24,174 nt of DNA from Burkholderiales bacterium (GTDB lineage Bacteria; Pseudomonadota; Gammaproteobacteria; Burkholderiales; Burkholderiaceae): positions 1-24,174 of the forward strand of contig CANBUA010000035.1 in NCBI GenBank assembly GCA_947372535.1, given 5' to 3'. The position numbers were made by a program, and so were the translations under genes. Under the pieces are notes generated by a model. That model was not told the origin of the DNA and ran no database searches. It saw only the letters and a program-made list of their open reading frames with translations. Shown in pieces: positions 7,660-14,512 of this stretch (position 1 is its first letter; each line of letters starts with the position of its first letter).

Positions 7660-8842
7660 ACGGCAGCCGGTCCTTCAGTTCATCGACATAGGCATCCATC
7701 CCGGCGCCTTCGCGGTCCAGGAAACGGCTCACGGCGTCGGCAAAGCGCGCGTCCTTGAGCCAATGGGCCGACCAGGTGGTCACCGGCAACAGCCCTCGCG
7801 CCAGCTTGTGCTCGCCTTGGGCGCCGCCCTCGAACCACGAAAAACCTTGCTGGATGCACCAATCCAGCGGCGCGTAATAACAAAGCTCGAAATGCAGGCA
7901 AGGGATGTGTCCGACAGCGCCCCAATAACGCCCCCACGCGGTGCCCAGGGCCGTGTCGATGCCGAGCAGGGAGGCGGCCACCGGCTCGCCGCCGACCTCG
8001 GCCGTGAACATCAGCCAGTGCTCAGGCATGGTCTGGGCGACCAGCTTGAAAAAATCCTCGTTCAGATAAGGTGGTCCGCCATGGGCCAGGTAAGTCTGCG
8101 TGTAGCAGCGGTAGAAAAATGCCCAGTCCTGCGGTCGGATCGCTGTGCCTTGGCGGGCCATGACCGTCACGCCCGCTTCCCGCACGCGGCGGCGCTCCTG
8201 CTGAATCTTCTTGCGTTTGTCCCTGTGCAGGTGGCTCAGGAAATCAGCGAAGTCGCCATAAGGCCCTTGTTCGGGAGCCAGCACCTGCCGGTTGTGCCAA
8301 TGAAACTGCACACCCTGGCGCATTAGCCAGCCGGCATCCCGTGCCGCCTGGGCATCAGGTGCATCCGGGAACAGCACGTGAGCCGATGAGCAGCCCAGTT
8401 GCTCACCCAGCTGGATCATGCCGTGCAGCAAGACCGAGCGCGCAGCCGGGGCGCTCACCAGCAAGCGCGAGCCGGGCACGGGCGAGAAGGGCGAGGCACT
8501 CAACAGCTTGGGGTAATAGCGCAACCCAGCCTCTTCATAAGCGCGTGCCCAGGCCCAGTCGAAGACGTATTCGCCATATGAGTGGGTTTTGACATAGAGC
8601 GCGGCCACGCCGTCGGGCGGCGCATCGTCAGGCGTGTCTGGGCCCCGAGCCGTCAGGAAAAGCGGGGTCCAACCGGTGTCGGGGCTGGCGCAGCCGGTGT
8701 CGTGCAAGGCCTGCAGCCATTCGTGCCGCAGAAAGGGTGTCGGCTGAGGGCTGGCCTGCAGCAAGGCATTCCAGTGCTCGGCAGCGATGGCATCGGGGCG
8801 GTCATGCGCCTGGACACGCCAGCCTGTCAGCGCCTCAGGCAT
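7622..8842 (-). CDS. FemAB-like / GNAT-fold acyltransferase (PF04339, DUF482 type)
   Basis: This 406-residue protein matches the peptidogalycan biosynthesis/FemAB-like family in the GNAT superfamily. Typical pieces are TPFLRHEWLQAL near the N-terminus, HSYGEYVFDWAWARAYEEAG, YYPKLLSASPFSPVPGSRLL, LHRDKRKKIQQERRRV in the middle and a WFEGGAQGEHKLARG block towards the C-terminus. Members are thought to transfer an acyl or aminoacyl group, but no substrate is established and none can be read here. The ATG overlaps the stop of the upstream MaoC gene in ATGCCTGA (8835-8842), so the two are translationally coupled. There is no signal peptide. It overlaps the convergent small hypothetical gene by 38 bases. 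Confidence 0.88.
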   Translation of the reverse strand: MPEALTGWRVQAHDRPDAIAAEHWNALLQASPQPTPFLRHEWLQALHDTGCASPDTGWTPLFLTARGPDTPDDAPPDGVAALYVKTHSYGEYVFDWAWARAYEEAGLRYYPKLLSASPFSPVPGSRLLVSAPAARSVLLHGMIQLGEQLGCSSAHVLFPDAPDAQAARDAGWLMRQGVQFHWHNRQVLAPEQGPYGDFADFLSHLHRDKRKKIQQERRRVREAGVTVMARQGTAIRPQDWAFFYRCYTQTYLAHGGPPYLNEDFFKLVAQTMPEHWLMFTAEVGGEPVAASLLGIDTALGTAWGRYWGAVGHIPCLHFELCYYAPLDWCIQQGFSWFEGGAQGEHKLARGLLPVTTWSAHWLKDARFADAVSRFLDREGAGMDAYVDELKDRLPFKPTSSEPGAGV

Positions 8843-9305
8843 ACCAGCGCGTGATCATCTCGGCCACGCAAGCGGGTTTGTCGCCGCCTTCGATCTCGAT
8901 GTTGGCGCCCCAGGTCAACTGCACGGCTTTCTGATCCGGCAGGGCTTGACAGGACAGCAATTTGATCTGTGCCCGGATGCGCGAGCCCGATGGCACGGGC
9001 GCCGGAAAGCGGACTTTGTTGAGTCCGTAGTTCAATCCCAGGCTGATGCCCTTGCAGGCCAGGCTGGCCTGCAGGAACTCGGCCATCATCGACAGCGTCA
9101 GGAAGCCGTGCGCGATGGTGCCGCCGTAAGGTGACTCGGCCTTGGCACGCGCCACATCGGTGTGGATCCACTGGTGGTCGTCGGTGGCCTGCGCGAATCG
9201 GTCGATGCGTGTCTGGTCGATCAGCACCCAATCGGTGGTGGTGACCTCGTGTCCGACCAGGGGCGGTAGCTCGTCAAAGGATGCAAAAACAATCTTGGCG
9301 GGCAT
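8835..9305 (-). CDS. MaoC-family dehydratase (R-specific enoyl-CoA hydratase-like)
   Basis: This 156-residue single hot-dog domain has the MaoC/R-hydratase signature DDHQWIH (residues 42-48), giving the catalytic Asp43 and His48 pair spaced D-x4-H. The overlapping SPYGGTIAHGFLTLSM segment follows. The family hydrates 2-enoyl-CoA to R-3-hydroxyacyl-CoA, feeding fatty acid or polyhydroxyalkanoate metabolism. I chose ATG 9305 (MPAKIVFASF), which gives the usual family length; GTG 9338 would add 11 untypical residues, and neither has a clear ribosome site. It is coupled to the downstream acyltransferase gene by an 8-base overlap. Confidence 0.9.
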   Translation of the reverse strand: MPAKIVFASFDELPPLVGHEVTTTDWVLIDQTRIDRFAQATDDHQWIHTDVARAKAESPYGGTIAHGFLTLSMMAEFLQASLACKGISLGLNYGLNKVRFPAPVPSGSRIRAQIKLLSCQALPDQKAVQLTWGANIEIEGGDKPACVAEMITRWYA

Positions 9306-9365
9306 GGCACTCGGGGAGGTTCGATGGGGTTCAAACACTCTAACAGCAGTGTCCCATCAGACCAG

Positions 9366-9389
9366 GCCATGCCCGGCGGCAGACATGGC
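9366..9389 (-). terminator. Hairpin abutting the DUF4148 stop codon; possible transcript end
   Basis: GCCATG (9366-9371) and CATGGC (9384-9389) form a 6-bp inverted repeat that extends inward through G-C and G-U pairs to about 10 bp around a 4-base loop. It starts directly after the stop codon of the minus-strand gene. There is no T run, so this is either a Rho-dependent or 3'-stabilising hairpin, or chance. Confidence 0.3.
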
Positions 9390-9698
9390 TCACTCGGTCA
9401 CGCTGGCGACTTGCTTGCCGGCTTGGTCGCTTTGAGCCTTGGCGGCGGCAGCCTTCACTGGGGTGGCGACTGGGGCTGTGGCCAATTGGCGCGACTTGGC
9501 GGGGTAGGCGCCAGGGAACAGCTCGTTCAGCTTGCGGCCGGTTTCATAGTCCAGCACGTCGCCAGTGCGGGCAGCTTCAGCGGCTTCGGCCAGCACTTGG
9601 GCGCGCGTCACGGTGGTGTCGGCGTGGGCCAGGCCGGCGGAGGCGAAGGCCACGGCGGACAAGAGGCTCAGGGCAGCAAGGCGGGTGGTGTTGGTCAT
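9390..9698 (-). CDS. Secreted DUF4148-domain protein
   Basis: This 102-residue protein starts with a clear Sec signal peptide (basic start, hydrophobic core LAALSLLSAVAFASAGL, cleavage after AHA near residue 26). A short DUF4148-type domain follows: VTRAQVLAEAAEAARTGDVL, then Y..GR..NELFPGAYPAKSR. These small periplasmic proteins are abundant in Burkholderiales and have no established function. ATG 9698 has GGAG six bases upstream. It is divergent from the LysR regulator with a 151-base shared upstream region, the usual arrangement for a LysR target, although that is inference. Confidence 0.88.
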   Translation of the reverse strand: MTNTTRLAALSLLSAVAFASAGLAHADTTVTRAQVLAEAAEAARTGDVLDYETGRKLNELFPGAYPAKSRQLATAPVATPVKAAAAKAQSDQAGKQVASVTE

Positions 9699-9799
9699 GA
9701 TGATCTCCAAACAGTGGTTGACTGGTGCTGCGTTTTGCCGGGTTGGCTGTGATTCGCATCACCATGGACTCCAATGTATTCATGCGTGACTTGCAGATA

Positions 9800-9822
9800 A
9801 ACACCTCGCGATGCATAGTGTT
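9800..9822. promoter_or_regulatory. Possible LysR-regulator operator (interrupted dyad)
   Basis: AACAC (9800-9804) and GTGTT (9818-9822) form an inverted repeat with 13 bases between, about 28 bases before the LysR start and in the divergent region with the DUF4148 gene. Interrupted dyads of this size are typical LysR-family sites. The arms are only 5 bp, so chance is possible. Confidence 0.3.
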
Positions 9823-9849
9823 GTTGACGAAATTGCAATAATCGACGCC

Positions 9850-10806
9850 ATGGACCGACTCGCCGCCATGAAAACCTTCACGCTTGTGGTGGACACGGGC
9901 AGTTTTGCCGCGGCCGCCCGCCAGCTTGATCTGGACCAGGCCGTGGTCACGCGCCAGGTGGCCGCGCTGGAGAAGCACCTGCACGTCAAGCTGCTGGAGC
10001 GCACCACCCGCTCCATGCGCCTGACCGATGCCGGCGAGGCTTACCTGGGGCGCTGTCGCACCATCCTGGCCGATGTGGAAGAAGCCGAAACCGGTGCCAA
10101 CCAGGCGCACCATGCGCTGGGCGGGCGGGTGCGCATTGCCTTGCCGACCTTGTTCGGCAAGACGCGCATCGCGCAGCAACTGGTGGCCATGCGCCAGACT
10201 TATCCTGACCTGGCCGTGGACGTGGCCATGCTGGATCGCCCGGTGGATCCGGTGGCCGAAGGCTTCGACGTGGTGATCACGGATGCCGCCCATGGGGTGT
10301 CTTCCACAGCGGTCTCACGCCCGCTGGTTTCCGTGCCTTTTGCGCTGTGCGCCTCGCCCGAGTACATCGAACGCCATGGCATGCCCTTGCAGCCGCAAGA
10401 CCTGGCGCGCCACCGTGTGGTGCTGCAATGGCCGGTGCTGGACATGGGCACCACCAGCGAGCGCTGGGAGTTGTCGCATGCCGATGGCCGCATCGAGTCC
10501 GTGCTGTTGGCCGATTCCTGGCGCTCCAACAACTATGCCTTGAGCATGGAGGCCGTTCGCAGCGGCATGGGCATCGGCCGGTTCACGCCGCGGATGATGA
10601 GCGACGACCTCCAGACCTCGCATTTGGTGACCGTGCTGCCGGAATGGCGGGCGGGCTGGCTGTCGTTCAATGTGGTCTATCCAAGCCGGCGGCTGATTCC
10701 CCAACGCGTGCGCCATGTGATCGACGTGCTCCTGATGCAGGGCGAGCGCATGCACCGCGAAAACCGTCAGGCCATTGCCAGCGTGTCGGGCCAGACATTC
10801 GATTGA
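9850..10806 (+). CDS. LysR-family transcriptional regulator
   Basis: This 318-residue protein has the LysR plan: an N-terminal winged helix-turn-helix (residues about 5-63, FAAAARQLDLDQAVVTRQVA then ALEKHL and LLERTTRSMRLTDAGEAY) and a C-terminal periplasmic-binding-like effector domain from about residue 90. ATG 9850 gives the normal N-terminus (MDRLAAMKTF); an in-frame ATG at 9811 would add 13 atypical residues. It belongs to the subgroup with LTTR DNA-binding domains beginning MDRLxAM.F, many of which are uncharacterised. The divergent DUF4148 gene is the natural candidate target. Its final 40 bases overlap the convergent comF gene. Confidence 0.93.
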   Translation: MDRLAAMKTFTLVVDTGSFAAAARQLDLDQAVVTRQVAALEKHLHVKLLERTTRSMRLTDAGEAYLGRCRTILADVEEAETGANQAHHALGGRVRIALPTLFGKTRIAQQLVAMRQTYPDLAVDVAMLDRPVDPVAEGFDVVITDAAHGVSSTAVSRPLVSVPFALCASPEYIERHGMPLQPQDLARHRVVLQWPVLDMGTTSERWELSHADGRIESVLLADSWRSNNYALSMEAVRSGMGIGRFTPRMMSDDLQTSHLVTVLPEWRAGWLSFNVVYPSRRLIPQRVRHVIDVLLMQGERMHRENRQAIASVSGQTFD

Positions 10807-11603
10807 TCCGGGTCATGGTCCCTGCGTGCCGACGACAAGGACGCATCGGGCAAGGGCGTTCTGGCGATCACCCACACAGACACTTCCCGGGCGCCGGCCA
10901 GCCACAGGGTTCGGGCGATTTCGTTGAGCGTGGCGCCCGTGGTCAGCACGTCGTCGACCACCGCCACATGGGCTTCTTCAATGGCGCGGCGATGCGCCGG
11001 ATTGACGGCAAAGGCGCCGCGGATCTGATCTTCGCGTTCATTTGAGTCCATCGACATGAGCCGCTCCGTGTGTTTGACCTTGATGAGCGCATCGGCCAGG
11101 GTGGGCCGCTTCAACTGCTTGCCCAACTGGTCTGCCAACAGCCAGGCCTGGTTGTAGCCACGCTCGGCCAGGCGCTTGGCCGACAGCGGAACGGGCACGA
11201 TGAGGGTGGGTGCGCCACGCCGCCAGTTCAAGGGTGGCGGTACGGTGGCGGTTGCCCCGGGCGAGTTGGCCACAGGCACTGTCCAGCGGGCCTTGACCGA
11301 CTGCGCCAGCATGTGTGCCAAGGGCTTGGCCAGGGCGGGATCTTCCTGGAATTTCAAGGCAGCTACCAGGGGCGACCAAGGCAATTCATAGTCCACGGCC
11401 GCGAGCGCGTGGTCGAACACTGGCGGCATGTCCTCGCACATCCCGCACATCGACAGGCCGGCCTGGACGCGCACCGCACACCGGTGACAGCGTGAGGCGT
11501 CCAGGTGCGCCCACTCCGTGCAGCCCGTGCAGATGTGGTACCCCTGCCATCGATGACACACTCGGCACATGGTGGGCCAAGTCCACTTCCCTGTATGAAT
11601 CAT
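10767..11603 (-). CDS. comF: ComF family protein (zinc-ribbon phosphoribosyltransferase-like)
   Basis: This 278-residue protein has four CxxC pairs at the N-terminus (Cys13/16, 25/28, 39/42, 53/56), consistent with two zinc ribbons, then a type I phosphoribosyltransferase domain with the PRPP loop VVDDVLTTGAT at 215-225. IVPVPLSAKRLAERGYNQA is also a ComF hallmark. ComF/GntX proteins support DNA uptake in competent bacteria, and the biochemical activity is poorly defined. The loop between about 105 and 130 (proline- and alanine-rich) is variable in the family. ATG 11603 is used; ATG 11570 would still retain all cysteines. It is divergent from the BioC-like gene, a pairing common in this bacterial group. 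Confidence 0.92.
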   Translation of the reverse strand: MIHTGKWTWPTMCRVCHRWQGYHICTGCTEWAHLDASRCHRCAVRVQAGLSMCGMCEDMPPVFDHALAAVDYELPWSPLVAALKFQEDPALAKPLAHMLAQSVKARWTVPVANSPGATATVPPPLNWRRGAPTLIVPVPLSAKRLAERGYNQAWLLADQLGKQLKRPTLADALIKVKHTERLMSMDSNEREDQIRGAFAVNPAHRRAIEEAHVAVVDDVLTTGATLNEIARTLWLAGAREVSVWVIARTPLPDASLSSARRDHDPDQSNVWPDTLAMA

Positions 11604-11675
11604 GGGCTCAATATACTGGCGAGCTTTTCGTCCATACCATCGCTCTTTCGGGGGTATTGAGTCAACCCGCCCGAC

Positions 11676-12632
11676 ATGTCAGCACAGCCTTCCCCCGCCT
11701 CATCCTTGCCGCCTGAAGCCCCTCAGGCCAGTGCGTTGGCACGCCACCATCGGCGGCTGGCCGCCACCCGAATCGACGAGCCGGCCTGGTTGAACGCGGA
11801 AGTGGCACGCCGCCTGGGCGACAAGCTCGACGCCATCCTGATCAAGCCGGCGCAATGGCTTGATTGGTCTGGCCACCTGGGCGGCACGGCGGATGTTGTG
11901 GCCCGGCGCTACCCGCAGGCCTTGCGCTGGGTGCTGGAGACCGACGATGGTCTGGCTGAGCGCGAACTGAGCCGATGGCAGGCCGAGCAGGAAAAAGCAC
12001 GCCCCTGGTGGATGCCCTGGAAGCAGCCGGCACCCGCCCGGCTGTTACGCCAGCCAGATCAACGCCCGCCTGGCTGGCCCGCGCAAGGCGTCAACATGCT
12101 GTGGGCCAACATGAGCCTGCATGCCACGGCGGACGTCGATTTGCTCGCGCAACAATGGCACGCCGCTTTGGAGGTGGATGGCTTTTTGATGTGCTCGGGG
12201 CTGGGGCCGGACACGGCTCAAGAGTTGCGTGCGGTCTACGCGGAGATGGGCTGGGGCCTGCCCACGGTGCGCTTCATCGACATGCACGACCTGGGCGATG
12301 CCCTGGGCAAAGCGGGGTTTTCCGATCCGGTGATGGACATGGAGCACTTGACGCTGACCTGGGCGGACGCACCAGCCATGCTGAGTGAATGGCGCACCTG
12401 GGGCGGCAATGTTGCACTGGGGCGCTTTCAGGGATGTCGCACCCCTCGGTGGCGTGATCGTCTGCTGGACGCCTTGGACCAAGGGCTCAAACGCCCCGAT
12501 GGCCGCCTCGGACTGACGCTGGAGCTGGTTTATGGCCATGCCGTCAAGCCCATGCCCAAGTTTGCCCTGCAGCCCGAGACGCGGGTGTCGCTGGACGACA
12601 TGCGGCGCATGGTCAAGGGGCGGGACCGCTGA
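11676..12632 (+). CDS. BioC-like methyltransferase (biotin synthesis), degenerate SAM motif
   Basis: This 318-residue protein aligns with the BioC-type annotation seen beside comF in related bacteria. The N-terminal half (residues about 20-80) looks like the start of a class I methyltransferase, and LWANMSLHATAD and DGFLMCSGLGPDTAQELR match later strands of that fold. BioC methylates malonyl-ACP to let fatty acid synthesis start on the biotin precursor. However, the glycine-rich SAM loop expected near LDxGxGxG reads LDWSGHLGGTADVV (62-75), so the usual GxGxG is lost. It may have a variant SAM pocket or a different role. ATG 11676 lacks a strong ribosome site. Confidence 0.72.
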   Translation: MSAQPSPASSLPPEAPQASALARHHRRLAATRIDEPAWLNAEVARRLGDKLDAILIKPAQWLDWSGHLGGTADVVARRYPQALRWVLETDDGLAERELSRWQAEQEKARPWWMPWKQPAPARLLRQPDQRPPGWPAQGVNMLWANMSLHATADVDLLAQQWHAALEVDGFLMCSGLGPDTAQELRAVYAEMGWGLPTVRFIDMHDLGDALGKAGFSDPVMDMEHLTLTWADAPAMLSEWRTWGGNVALGRFQGCRTPRWRDRLLDALDQGLKRPDGRLGLTLELVYGHAVKPMPKFALQPETRVSLDDMRRMVKGRDR

Positions 12633-12733
12633 ATCGAAGCAGGCCTGGCGCCGCTTGTCCAGCACGAAATGTCCGCTGACGCAAATCCGCATCAGTTTCG
12701 GGGAAACCCATGCCACTTACCCCACAAGGAAAC

Positions 12734-12762
12734 TTGAGGCGAAGGCAGGGCATGCCTAAAAT
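12734..12762 (+). promoter_or_regulatory. Sigma-70 promoter directed at the coxB leader
   Basis: TTGAGG (12734-12739, 4 of 6) and TAAAAT (12757-12762, 5 of 6) are separated by exactly 17 bases. The expected transcript start is near 12769, about 525 bases before coxB and 137 bases after the BioC-like stop. It is the best sigma-70 match I found in the gap. Confidence 0.6.
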
Positions 12763-12766
12763 GCCC
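12748..12766. promoter_or_regulatory. Inverted repeat over the -10 box; candidate operator
   Basis: GGGCAT (12748-12753) and ATGCCC (12761-12766) are perfect 6-bp arms with 7 bases between, centred on base 12757, the first base of the TAAAAT -10 box. A repressor dimer bound here would block RNA polymerase. No known regulator site of this sequence came to mind. Confidence 0.4.
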
Positions 12767-13040
12767 CCCAAGGAATGTGGCCTTCTGGCGCCAGGGATGT
12801 GATGCCCCGGCCCGTTGGCTGCCCATTGGTTTCTCGCATTTGCCCAACAGGGGGCGGCCGCCGGGTTCACGAGACTGGCATGTCGCACCTTTTGGGGTCC
12901 GGAGTGATGGCTTCATGCCTGCTGCGTTATCGCAAGGGTCCTACGTGTCCGACGAGTCTTTCAGGCTCGGTGTCTGGAATGCAGCCTTGGGTGCCACACC
13001 CTCCAAGGCCGTTTCGGCGTTTCTGGCTCGGGCAGTGAAG

Positions 13041-13125
13041 ATCGGATTGGGAAGTCACCGAGTGAGGGCAGCATGGAGGCTGCCCTTCGCATTTCTGGCG
13101 CTGTTGGCCTCGATTTCCAATCGAT
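13041..13125 (+). other. Possible folded RNA element in the coxB leader
   Basis: ATCG-(G)-ATTGGGAA (13041-13053) can pair with TTTCCAAT-CGAT (13114-13125), giving 12 pairs with one bulged G and one G-U pair. It encloses a perfect 8-bp hairpin (AGGGCAGC 13065-13072, GCTGCCCT 13079-13086, 6-base loop). No T run follows, so it is not an intrinsic terminator. Found by eye only, without a folding calculation. Confidence 0.35.
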
Positions 13126-13296
13126 GGCACGTCAAACAGCATTCGGGCCGTAAGATCCGGCAGTTCAATGTCGAGCCCCAGTGTGACGAGCCGTCGGTAA
13201 ATCGCTTTTTCGGACAAGGCCAAAACATGGCGGTTGGCAGCAGGCACGTGCCCAGGCGCTGACGTGAACTCAGAGATTGTCAACAGAGACGACACC

Positions 13297-14493
13297 ATGA
13301 ACCCAAATCATCCTTTGAACCTGATTCGGCGCATCAAGCGCGGGGCAGCCTGGACGGCAGGCGCCTCCCTGGCCGCGCTGGTGGCAGCGCAGGCCCACGC
13401 TTCAGCCGCCGTGGGCAATCTGCCTGGCGGTCCTTCGGTGCTTCAAATGGACTTGCCCACGCCAGTCACCAAGATCGCTGCGGCGCAGAAGGATCTGCAC
13501 GTGATGATGCTGTGGATCTGCTGCGCCATCTGCGCGGTGGTGTTCGGCGTGATGTTCTATTCGGTGTTTGCCCACCGTCGCTCCAAGGGCGCCAAGTCGG
13601 CCGACTTCCATGAATCGACCACGGTAGAAATCATCTGGACGATCATCCCCTTCATCATCGTGATCGGCATGGCCTTGCCCGCCACCAAGGTGGTCGTCGC
13701 CATGAAGGACACGACCAACGCCGACCTGACCGTCAAGGCCACCGGTTACCAGTGGAAATGGGGATACGACTACATCAAGGGTGAAGGTGAGGGCATCGGC
13801 TTCATCTCCACGCTCGATGCCAGCCAGCGCGCCTTGTCCGATGCCGGCACACCCCAAGGCGACAACTACCTGCTCAAGGTCGACAACCCCCTGGTCGTGC
13901 CTGTGGGCAAGAAGATCCGCGTGATCACCACCGCCAACGACGTGATCCACGCCTTCATGGTGCCCGCCTTTGGCATCAAGCAGGATGCCATACCCGGTTT
14001 CGTGCGCGACACCTGGTTCAAGGCCGAGAAAACCGGCGATTTCTATGGCCAGTGCGCCGAGCTGTGCGGCAAGGAACACGCCTACATGCCCATCCACGTC
14101 AAGGTCGTGACCGAGGCGGCCTACACCGAGTGGGCGGCAGGCAAGATCAAGGAACAGAAGGCCAAGGCCGATGATCCCAGCAAGGTGTGGGTCCAGGCCG
14201 ATTTGATCGCCCGTGGTGAACAGGTCTATGGCGCCAACTGCGCCGCCTGCCACCAGCCCAACGGCAAGGGCGGCGGTGCCATCAAAGCGCTCGACGGCTC
14301 ACCCAAGGTGCTGAGCGAAGATCATGGCGTGCAAATCCATGTGTTGCTCAACGGCCAGAACAACGCCATGCCTTCATGGCGCCAGCTCTCAGACACCGAG
14401 ATCGCCGCCGTGATCACCTTCACGAAGAACCACTGGTCCAACAAGACCGGGCAAACCGTGCAGCCTGCCGAAGTGCAAGCTGCCCGCAAGTGA
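13297..14493 (+). CDS. coxB: Cytochrome c oxidase subunit II with fused cytochrome c domain
   Basis: This 398-residue protein starts with a signal peptide (hydrophobic run to AQAHA near residue 35), followed by two membrane helices (about 68-90 and 110-130) and the periplasmic cupredoxin domain. The CuA ligands are visible: His218, then Cys253, Glu255, Cys257, His261 and Met264 in [23 protein letters not shown] is the aromatic electron-entry region. A C-terminal c-type heme domain with CAACH at 315-319 is fused on, as in caa3-type and many betaproteobacterial oxidases. It accepts electrons from cytochrome c and passes them to subunit I. ATG 13297 has only a weak AGAGA upstream. A 664-base gap precedes it. 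Confidence 0.97.
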   Translation: MNPNHPLNLIRRIKRGAAWTAGASLAALVAAQAHASAAVGNLPGGPSVLQMDLPTPVTKIAAAQKDLHVMMLWICCAICAVVFGVMFYSVFAHRRSKGAKSADFHESTTVEIIWTIIPFIIVIGMALPATKVVVAMKDTTNADLTVKATGYQWKWGYDYIKGEGEGIGFISTLDASQRALSDAGTPQGDNYLLKVDNPLVVPVGKKIRVITTANDVIHAFMVPAFGIKQDAIPGFVRDTWFKAEKTGDFYGQCAELCGKEHAYMPIHVKVVTEAAYTEWAAGKIKEQKAKADDPSKVWVQADLIARGEQVYGANCAACHQPNGKGGGAIKALDGSPKVLSEDHGVQIHVLLNGQNNAMPSWRQLSDTEIAAVITFTKNHWSNKTGQTVQPAEVQAARK

Positions 14494-14512
14494 GATCAGA
14501 AAGGATCATGAA

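Larger units (their letters stand above)
12633..13296. other. 664-base gap upstream of coxB; no convincing gene, candidate long leader
   Basis: I see no credible gene here. The open frames at 12777-13262 (plus) and 12927-13298 (minus) have no recognisable motif, no sound ribosome site, and compositions typical of chance frames in GC-rich DNA. The gap holds a good promoter at 12734-12762, a dyad over its -10, the palindromes CTGGCGCCAG near 12785 and GGCGGCCGCC near 12854, a possible hairpin at 12821-12855 (GCCC and TTGG pairing with CCAA and GGGC), and a longer fold at 13041-13125. If the promoter serves coxB, the leader is about 525 bases. Confidence 0.6.

Noticed and set aside
9755..9786. 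CGCAT...ATGCG inverted repeat in the LysR/DUF4148 intergenic region
   Set aside because: The 22-base gap and 5-bp arms are too loose to distinguish from chance.
12770..12950. 6S RNA, tmRNA, RNase P RNA or SRP RNA in the coxB leader
   Set aside because: I looked for their conserved cores (tmRNA ends, the RNase P GAGGAAAGTCC core, the SRP GGAAGCAGC loop, the 6S long closing stem) and found none.
13065..13086. Rho-independent terminator in the coxB leader
   Set aside because: The 8-bp hairpin is strong, but the following bases (TCGCATTTCTGG) contain no T run.
12777..13262. A 161-codon plus-strand frame in the gap before coxB
   Set aside because: No family motif, no ribosome site, odd composition, and it overlaps the potential RNA structures. 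I kept the region as a leader rather than a gene.
12927..13298. A 123-codon minus-strand frame in the same gap
   Set aside because: No recognisable domain; it runs over the coxB start region and lacks a sound ribosome site.
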